From Epiperipatus broadwayi (Eukaryota > Onychophora > Udeonychophora > Euonychophora > Peripatidae), in the NCBI GenBank assembly GCA_028023455.1, contig JAQFVV010000205.1:720353-784352 (forward strand): a DNA stretch of 64,000 nt, in the 5' to 3' direction. The notes under the pieces were generated by a model, which saw nothing but the letters and a program-made list of their open reading frames with translations, searched no databases and was not told the DNA's origin. Positions 56,857 through 64,000 of this stretch are shown one piece after another. Each line of letters starts with the position of its first letter. Within the stretch, counting starts at the first letter, position 1. A program made the translations under genes and the position numbers.

Positions 56857-59800
56857 ATGACAGACGAAAATAAAGCATGGCCCTTATTCCCAGGAAGCTG
56901 TAAAGTCACCAACCAAGGCAGCGGTTGGTGGCCGAAGGTGGAGGGTGCTAAGAATTCCCTGATTGCGGACCCAGGCTGCCATTTGATGACGACTTTTTAT
57001 TTAGGTACTTACAACTGCAGATCACTTTCAAGTGAAGGAAGATTGCAAGAATTAGAAGAAGAACTGTCTTATATTAAATGGGACATTATTGGACTTTGTG
57101 AAGTTAGAAAAAAAGGTGAAGAGACAATTAATTTAAAAAGTGGACATATACTCTATTATAAAGGCACACATATTGGAAATACAAGTGGAGTAGGATTCAT
57201 TATAAATAAAAAGTGGAAGAACAATATTGTGGAGATTGATGGTGTATCGGACAGAGTGGCAAGATTAGTTATACAACTTAATAGCAGATACCAAATGCAG
57301 ATAATTCAGGTTTATGCCCCAACAAGTTCTCATAGTGATGAAGTAGTAGAAGATTTTTATATGGATGTACAAAAGGCTTTTGATCAGAGTAAACAACATT
57401 TTAAAATTGTTATGGGAGACTTTAATGCTAGAATTGGTAGACAAATGAAAGATGAAATTGCTGTAGGTAATTTTGGTTATGGTAATAGAAATGAGAGAGG
57501 ACATAGACTTGTGGAGTTGGCAGAAAAAGAAAAACTTTATATTATGAATTCATTTTTTGAGAAAAATATTAAAAGGAAATGGACATGGAAGCATCCAAAT
57601 GAAGGTACAGCAGAATTGGATTATATTTTGACTAACAGAAAATACATATTTCAAGATTGTAATGTTCTTAATAAATTTAACACAGGAAGTGATCATCGAT
57701 TAGTAAGGTGTAAGTTACGTGTTAATGTAAAACTAGAGAGACAAAAATTATTAAGAAAAACAATATTTACAGTTGATATTCCTAATCTTCAGAAACATTC
57801 TAATGAATTTAAATTAGAACTTACAAATAGGTTTCAAGTGTTAGGAGATTTTGAACATGTTTCAGATTTGAATGAAATTAATATGAAAATAACTGATACA
57901 CTTTAACATAGCTGGTAGAAAAAAGCAACAATTGACTAATAAAATTTCTACTGAGACTAGAGAATTTATGAAGAAAAGAAGGAATATGAAGATATACAAA
58001 AATGATGTATTAAAAAGAATTGAATATCTCAAATTTTGTAAAATGGTATGGAAAAGAGTTGAAAATGATATAAGAAAGTATAACTGTGAAATAGCAAGGA
58101 AAGCTGTAGAAGAAAATAAAAGTCCCAAAAATGTTAAACCACATTTTGGTATTGGTAGGAAATTTATATCTGCAATAAGAAAAAAAGATGGAATTATTAC
58201 TAAAAAGAGAGATGACATCGTGAAATTGGTAGAAGATTTTTATCAAGAATTATATAGTAATAAAGAACAAATACCTCCTATATCTATTACATCTTCCGAA
58301 TTGCCCAGAATTTTAAATGAAGAAGTGAGACATGCAATTAAGTGTATGAAGAAAGGAAAGGCTCCAGGAAATGATGGAATTATAATTGATATATTAAAAG
58401 TAGCAGGTGAAGAAATAGAAACAATTTTAGCAAAGTTATATACCAAATGTCTAAATGATAAAGATGTACCGGAAGATTGGAAGAATGCAGTAATAATATT
58501 AATATTTAAAAAAGGTGATAAAGAAGATATTAGAAATTACAGATCTATCAGCCTTTTATCAGTTTTATATAAAATTTTTACCAAGATAATTACAACTCGT
58601 CTGCAGAGAACTTTGGATTTCCACCAACCAAGAGAACAAGCTGGATTTAAAAGTGGTTTTAGTGTAATAGATCATATCCAGGTATTGAGAGAAGTCATAG
58701 AGAGGACAAACGAATATGAGTTGTCATTATGTTTTGGATTTGTAGATTATGAAAAGGCAATCGATTCTATACACATTTCTTCAGTGATTAAAGCATTGGA
58801 TCATCAAGGTATAGATCCAGGATATTGTCATATTTTAAAGAATATTTATAAAAATGCAACAGCAACAATTAGATTACATAATGATACTGGAAAAATCAAC
58901 ATTGAGAAAGGTGTAAGACAGGGTGACTCCATATCTCCAAAACTCTTTACAGCAGTGCTGCAAGAAGTATTTTGTGGATTAAAATGGGAAACTAAAGGAG
59001 TGAAAGTAAATTGAGAGTATTTAAGTCATTTAGATTGTGCAGATGATGTAGTTGTTTTTACAAATAATGCTTCAGAGCTGCAGGAAATGTTGCAGGAGTT
59101 AGCAGATGAAAGTAGAAAAGTAGGACTAAAGATAAATGTTAAAAAGACTAAAGTAATGTTTAATCGATTTGCTCAAAATATGAAAATAAAGATTGATTAT
59201 GAAGAATTAGAAGAAGTTAACAGTTACAAATACCTTGGTCAGATTATTAATACAGATGGAAACATAATGGAGGAAATTAATCATAGAATTAAACTTGGTT
59301 GGAGTGCTTTTGGTAGAAATAACTTGATACTAAAAGGAAATATGCCTATGTGTTTGAAAAGGATGGTTTTTAACAAATGTGTTTTACCAGTTCTTACTTA
59401 TGGATCTGAGACTTGGACACTTAATAGAAGAGCAATACAGAGACTTCAGACCAGTCAAAGGAGTATGGAGAGATGTATGTTGGGAGTAACAAGGAGAGAT
59501 CGAAAACGCAATGTATGGGTAAGACAACAGACAGGTGTTACTGACCTTATTGAAAGGATTAAAAGATTGAAATGGAGTTGGGCTGGACATGTTGCTAGAA
59601 GAGATGATAATAGATGGACAATTGAAATTTTAAACTGGATTCCAAGAGATTGTAAAAGACCCAGAAAGAGACCACATGTGAGATGGATGGATGATATAAG
59701 AAAATGTGCAGGGGTGTTGTGGAGAAGAGAAGCTAAAGATCGGAGAAGATGGATTAAACTTGGAGAGACCTTCATCCTGCAATGGATTGATAATGGTTGA
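56857..59800 (+). pseudogene. RTE copy 2 endonuclease/reverse transcriptase polyprotein
   Basis: The first frame (56857-57906, 349 codons) is the endonuclease: 'TYNCRSL' at 51-57, 'LCEVR' at 80-84, 'QVYAPTS' at 151-157, 'GDFNARIG' at 187-194, 'LDYILTNRK' at 254-262 and 'GSDHRLV' at 277-283. All expected catalytic residues are present. A 14-nt deletion near 57904 (against copy 1) shifts the frame. The RT frame resumes (57932-59014, 360 codons) with 'APGNDGI', 'SLLSVLYKIFTKI', 'FVDYEKAIDSI' and 'RQGDSISPKLF'. A TGA at 59012 interrupts, and the same frame continues to 59800 with 'ADDVVVF', 'NSYKYLGQII', 'GSETWTLNRRAIQRLQ', 'WSWAGHVARRDDNRW' and 'FILQWIDNG'. Changes at conserved sites are P-to-S in 'NYRSIS', F-to-I in the first Asp motif and F-to-C before A-D-D. 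The start ATG is the same as in copy 1. Confidence 0.92.
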
Positions 59801-59814
59801 TGATGATGATGATG

Positions 59815-59825
59815 ATAGAAAGCAA
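59815..59825. repeat. Right target-site duplication of RTE copy 2
   Basis: ATAGAAAGCAA, identical to 56520-56530. Confidence 0.92.
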
Positions 59826-60600
59826 AACGTTATAATGGCAATTATTTAAACTTTAGATTCGAATTTATGATAGTAGATGATTGCTTATTCTAGACGTTTT
59901 ATTTGCATTAAGGCATGCTTTCCAACCAATTAAAATCATGCTTTAGTAATTAAAAAATAAAAAGGTTAAGTAAATGATTAATTGGTTCTGTGATCATGTG
60001 ACATTTAGCTCGTGTTAATTCTAAGGAGCAAAATAACAGTTACTCTATCGAGGTCCTTCTGTCCCATATATGTACGATTATTAAAACTGTGTGTGTACTA
60101 TATATAAAAGCATTTACGTGTGTGTTTAGCTAAATTATAAAACAAATCGGGCACTAACAGTAAAGTTTTATAAATAAAAGATAAATCCATTAGAATGTCA
60201 CGAACTGCGAGTTGTTTTTTTAGTTCCATTTGGGAAATGTATTTTTCTTTCTAATAGTAAAATCATTCAAAATTCTCCATCATTTTCCTTTAAAAAAAGA
60301 GAATCATTGAGTTACCATGCCAACCTGTTGTTAGCAACTGTTGAAATGTATTTAATTTTCAAACCAAATGCATGTTAGTTGAACACCGAAATCAGTTCGT
60401 TTTTATAGCAGATGAATACATCATGTTTGCATGAAAATGTAAATACAAAACAAATCATCATTAAGATAAATTTTAGAAAAATGAAAATAATGTTAAGAAA
60501 TACTAAATGAAATAATTATTGAAATTAAAACAATGGTTAGTAAAATAAGTCAAAATATAAATGATCAAACTGCATAATGAAACCATTAAAGTTAAGTATT
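59826..60600. other. AT-rich stretch, nothing recognised
   Basis: No gene or matched repeat. If copy 2 inserted in FB1, the right half of FB1 should start here, and I do not see it clearly. Confidence 0.45.
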
Positions 60601-60842
60601 CGAAGTGGAGTTGGGCTGGACATATTGCTAGAAGAGATGATAATAGGTGGACAATTGAAATTTTAAACTGGATTCCAAGAGATTGTAAAAGACTCAGAAA
60701 GAGACCACATGTGAGATGGATGGATGAAATAAGAAAGTGTGCAAGGATGATGTGGAGAAGAGAAGCTAAAGATCGGAAAAGATGGATTGAACTTGGAGAG
60801 ACCTTCATCCTGCAGTGGATTGATAATGGTTAATGATGATGG
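60601..60842 (+). mobile_element. RTE LINE, 3' end fragment
   Basis: The last ~240 bp of RTE: 'KWSWAGHIARRDDNRW', 'TIEILNWIPRDCKRL', 'KRPHVRWMDEIRKCA' and 'FILQWIDNG' in one open frame, then the tail. GTTAAG occurs before (60592-60597) and after (60842-60847), a possible but weak target duplication. Little decay suggests a recent insertion. Confidence 0.85.
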
Positions 60843-60944
60843 TTAAGAAAAATGGTAAACAGTTGGTTATACAGTAGTATCACCTTTTCAGGTAGAAGCT
60901 CTACCAGGAATCATCATTATTTTAAAGTATTCTCTCTCCATTGC

Positions 60945-61252
60945 AGGAAGAAAGCTTCTCTAAGTTTAATCCCATTTTCCCAATGCATAAACTCTCATTT
61001 CTGCATTATGACAGCATCTATCTCAAATGCGGTCTTTTTCTGGATCTTTTGCAATCTACTGGGATTTAGTTTAAGACTTCAATTGACCCTCGATTATCAT
61101 ATCCAGCTCAGCTCTATTTCAATCTCTTAATTCTTTCAATGGTATCAATGATAAACTGTCAATTTTCTCATCTTCATATTTCACTTTTGATTCCTTCTTG
61201 TTTTCCCCAGCATACATATCTCTATACTTTGTTGAATAGTCTGTATGGTCTG
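60945..61252 (-). mobile_element. RTE LINE, eroded internal fragment, minus
   Basis: Reversed RTE segments: 'GGTCTTTTTCTGGATCTTTT', 'CAATCTACTGGGATTTAG', 'ATCATATCCAGCTCAGC', 'TTAATTCTTTCAATGGTATC', and 'CATACATATCTCTATAC'. These correspond to the C-terminal region. There are many breaks. It sits opposed to the fragment at 60601, so the two form an inverted pair. Confidence 0.7.
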
Positions 61253-61370
61253 ATGCAATGGAAAAATGGCAGATTCCGAAGTTTAAGGTATGTGAACCAC
61301 AGTTCAATTTGGTTACTTTTGGTGCATAAACTTCTTACAAACTTCTGAGCAATAAACCATTTAATTATCC
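61250..61370 (+). repeat. TR4 unit
   Basis: 'GATGCAATGGAAAAATGGCAG', 'CATAAACTTCTTACAAACTT', 'GAGCAATAAACCATTTAATT' in TR4 order. Confidence 0.55.
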
Positions 61371-61487
61371 TTTTTATTTAATGCAGTAGTAAGATGTATT
61401 TAGATCAAAGTTAAAAACTATAATTTCAATGTTCAATCATCGCTAAGAAATTGCCCATTCAATAATTTCGTTTTTTATTTAAATGAA

Positions 61488-61744
61488 ATACATGGGTGAG
61501 AGACCAAACAGGTGTTACTGATACCATTAACAGAATTAAAAGACTGACAGAGAAATAATAATGGATGGCTAGTTGAAATCTTAGACTGAATTTCAAGATA
61601 TTGTAAAAGACCTAGAAATAGACCGCATGTGAGATGGATGGATGAAATAAGGAAGTTTGCTTGGGTGATGTAAAGATGAGAGGCTAGAAGTTAGTGAAGA
61701 TGGATTGAGCTTGGAGAGAGGTCGAAAATGATGATGATGATGAT
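61488..61744 (+). mobile_element. RTE LINE, 3' end fragment, eroded
   Basis: Begins 'TGGGTGAGAGACCAAACAGG' ('WVRDQTGVTD'), continues through 'AATCTTAGACTGAATTTCAA', 'CCGCATGTGAGATGG', 'GGATTGAGCTTGGAGAGA' and ends in a pure (GATGAT) tail. Diverged by many substitutions and two deletions. Confidence 0.8.
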
Positions 61745-62265
61745 AACTTTTTTCTGAAGAATTTATATTGATAAACTAATTCAAGGTTGAAATATTAAAA
61801 AAAAAAAAGTCAAATTTTATGAAGCTATGTCATAAGGAAGGTCTTTGCAATATATCTATCTGCCATATTTATGACCTGAGTTTGAATTTATTGCAACAGA
61901 AGACTACAATTTTTCAGTTACATAGCTAGCTCTGGCCCTTAGTCAATCAACGAATCATCTGACTTTGGTCAGTAACTGGGTATATCTAGGATGGCAAAGT
62001 GCTCAAACCCAATTGGAAAACCTGGCAAATGCTATTTTCTCTTTCACCATTTCTTTATGAGGGCATGCTAGAGGGGGCTGCTCACGAATTGGGTTATTTG
62101 TTAAAAGAGCTTTTTATATTCTTTACCTACATGTTATAGATATAGAAATTTTCTCGTATCCCAAATGTTGACATATATGTTTCTTCTAACTTGGATGGGA
62201 TAAATGATAATTTGTATTTATACCATGAAAACCATTTGCTTATGCTTAGTGTAAGAAAGGGTCCT
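61745..62265. other. AT-rich stretch, nothing recognised
   Basis: No gene or matched repeat. Confidence 0.5.
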
Positions 62266-62392
62266 TCCCGTTTGCTGCAGTATAATGAGTGGCGGACTCT
62301 GAAGATCTCTAGATCCAAGGCTCGCGGGCGAGACTATCGCTTTCGGTGGTCGTACTTCATATAAACTCGCGAACAACAAATCATTCGGTTAT
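62266..62392 (-). repeat. TR4-like unit
   Basis: 'AGTGAGTGGCGGACTCTGAAG', 'ATATAAACTCGCGAAC', 'AACAAATCATTCGG' resemble a TR4 unit. The orientation is uncertain, and this unit is richer in CpG than the others ('GCTCGCGGGCGAG'). Confidence 0.4.
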
Positions 62393-63089
62393 TATTAACA
62401 TATATAAAACTAACATAAAATAGTACATATTTTTTGTTGTATATGTTTAATAGAAATATATATGTTTAATATATTGTTGAATTTATCATCAATATTTTAT
62501 ACTAGAGGGCAGCACTTATAGAAATTAAATTTTTTTTTTTTTTTAATCGCTACATATTAATTTAATTTTTATTTCTCAGCTAAAAAATAATAATTATATT
62601 TTTTTTTAAAAAAAAAAAAAAGAGAGAAATGCATTTAATTGGTCTCATACTTTCCTTTTTCTTAATTGGTCTCATACTTTCCTTTTTCTTAAAAAAAAAA
62701 TGTCATTGTGACATTTATCGATAACAAGTCATTGTTAATAAAACAAAAAAAAAAAACTAGTTTAATAGAAATATTTATAAATTGTTTGAAATAATAAGCT
62801 TCCTTCTATTCTAAAAATACATTATATTATTATTTTTTTTAAATATTCAATCATATATGTGTGTATCTATATATATTTTCGGTACTTAAAATAATTGTCC
62901 TAGGGCAAGATACCATGATTAAAAGGAGATGATATAAATAATCATTAATACCACAATAATCTTGAGTATTAATTAGTGTGCGCGTGCTTGTTTCCCCGTT
63001 TTTTTAATATTATAATTTATAAAAAGAATGCGCTTATAACTAACTATAAGTCAACAGTAAAAAACGTTGTAAAAAATGTAAAGCTTTTT
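62393..63089. other. AT-rich stretch with a 27 bp tandem duplication
   Basis: A 27 bp unit starting AATTGGTCTCATACTTTCC is perfectly repeated at 62637-62663 and 62664-62690, between two poly-A runs. No gene. Confidence 0.75.
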
Positions 63090-63660
63090 AATTTGACCTT
63101 CTGCAGGTATTCGAAGTAACGAATGGTTTACTACTCAGGTGCTTGTAAGAAAATCCACTATCAGAAATAACAAAACTGGAGACGTGATCCAAAGATCTTG
63201 AATTCCAGACTTTATCCATTTTACCACTGCATCAAACCTTGCAGGATAAGAACAATTAGGTGTACAGCAATTAAGGCTTCCAGACAGTCACGCATCGAAA
63301 TGCTGAGATGAATTTTTGATTAACTTTAGTGATTTCTGACAACTGGTGTGTTCAATGTTCCAATGATCGCTGGCAAATGAAATATCTTACTATTCAGAAG
63401 TTGTTAGGGAGTTTGAATATTGGAAGTACTGAAGCCATTTTGAGTCCCAGAATCTGTCACTCTTCTATTGCATTGAACCGTACAGGGCAAAATAATGGAA
63501 TGGTTTATTTATTCTGGTATTCATAAGAAGTTTGAATACTGTGCAGAGCTGAAGCCATGATCCATAGGTGTTGAGCTCTATCCCCCACTTAGTCACTGCA
63601 CTAAACCATATAGGTCAGTTTTCATTGTAGTAAAATCTTTTAAGGGATATTGTTTTTTTG
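63090..63660 (-). repeat. TR4 array, minus strand
   Basis: Several units read on the minus strand with 'AATAAATAAACCATTCCATT' (63497-63516), 'AGAGTGACAGATTCTGGGAC' (63443-63462), and 'TTCAAACTTCTTATGAATAC' (63519-63538). Spacing is about 120-130 bp. The plus-strand 65-codon frame at 63329 crosses these units and is not a gene. Confidence 0.6.
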
Positions 63661-64000
63661 AGATGGTTACCCTCAGGGTGACCAGAGAAGACTGGCTGAC
63701 AAAAAGCATATTTATCTAACAATTGAGAATGAGGATACAAAATTAAATATTAGTAAACAAAAAATGTTTAATGGGAGTTTAAGCCATGTGTTAAATTCTG
63801 ATTGAATTGCAGATGAAATAATGAGGTAATTGAGTACTATAATTGAACAATAGTAATCATCATCAGTGACTCTTCATTGCTGATTCCCATTGTTTTGGCA
63901 TAATTTATTCTACTATATCAATTTTACAATCACCTTTCATTCTGGTCTACTAATGATAGCCTGTTCTGGCGTTTATAAATTTCTGAGAGATGAAGTATTC
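63661..64000. other. AT-rich stretch, nothing recognised
   Basis: No gene or matched repeat up to the end of the window. Confidence 0.5.

Larger units (their letters stand above)
56531..59814 (+). mobile_element. RTE LINE copy 2, full length (3284 bp)
   Basis: A complete RTE-clade retrotransposon bounded by the 11 bp duplication ATAGAAAGCAA. It has a 326 bp 5' leader starting GGCTGCAGAAAGGAG (shared with copy 1), one long coding region (endonuclease, linker, RT, C-terminal domain) and a 3' end with almost no untranslated region, only 'TGATGATGATGATGATG' after the stop. A very short 3' end with a short-repeat tail is typical of RTE elements. It moves by target-primed reverse transcription (family knowledge). 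It could not make a full protein now because of one deletion and one nonsense change. A likely FB1 copy was its target. Confidence 0.93.

Overview
The window looks like nuclear DNA from an animal with an AT-rich, repeat-saturated genome. The best guess is a cephalopod of the octopus type. The main reason is a non-LTR retrotransposon of the RTE clade, whose endonuclease part resembles proteins that octopus gene sets often name 'craniofacial development protein 2-like'. Very long (ATT)n, (TATC)n and (GATA)n microsatellites and many fold-back repeats also fit. The species call is inference from memory and was not checked. I find no convincing host exon, no rRNA gene and no functional tRNA gene. 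Nearly everything I can name is mobile or repetitive, so this reads as an intergenic or deep intronic repeat landscape.

Family names used here are my own. 'RTE' is the endonuclease/reverse transcriptase LINE with a (TGA)n-like 3' tail. 'LIN2' is a second LINE with a C-terminal CCHC motif and an (ATCAC)n-like tail. FB1, FB2 and FB3 are three dispersed families that often form fold-backs. TR4 is a roughly 120 bp dispersed and locally tandem repeat.

Layout. 1-9.2 kb: a TR4 unit, a TATC microsatellite, LIN2 fragments, a tRNA-Val-like SINE head, a 280 bp (ATT)n tract beside a 130 bp hairpin, an FB3 copy, two LIN2 copies on the minus strand and an RTE 3' end. 9.77-10.60 kb: an 838 bp element with 48 bp terminal inverted repeats, a TA duplication and an internal TTAGGG-like array. 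12.0-12.3 kb: a 300 bp fold-back. 17.4-18.5 kb: the longest readable LIN2 C-terminus. 22.2-28.1 kb: a nested stack in which FB3 is split by RTE copy 1, itself split by a 2.48 kb unidentified element. 28.9-29.2 kb: an RTE copy with an inverted 5' part and intact target duplications. 30-43 kb: dense FB1/FB2/FB3 copies, some inserted in one another, a GATA microsatellite and an interlocked inverted-repeat structure at 41.1-41.6 kb. 43.6-46.5 kb: a large inverted-repeat structure about 2.9 kb across. 47.06-48.31 kb: a 1.25 kb pogo/Tigger-like non-autonomous DNA transposon. 52.1-52.7 kb: an eroded minus-strand RTE. 56.5-59.8 kb: RTE copy 2, full length at 3284 bp with a perfect 11 bp target duplication but two disabling mutations. 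60.6-61.7 kb: three more RTE fragments. 63.1-63.7 kb: TR4 units.

The elements interact in a simple way. Two RTE copies show the hallmarks of target-primed reverse transcription, and the short families were probably moved by LINE or DNA-transposon enzymes supplied elsewhere. No element here has a fully intact reading frame. The most informative points are the datable nested insertions, the 5'-inverted RTE, the telomere-like array inside a DNA transposon and the unusual fold-back structures.
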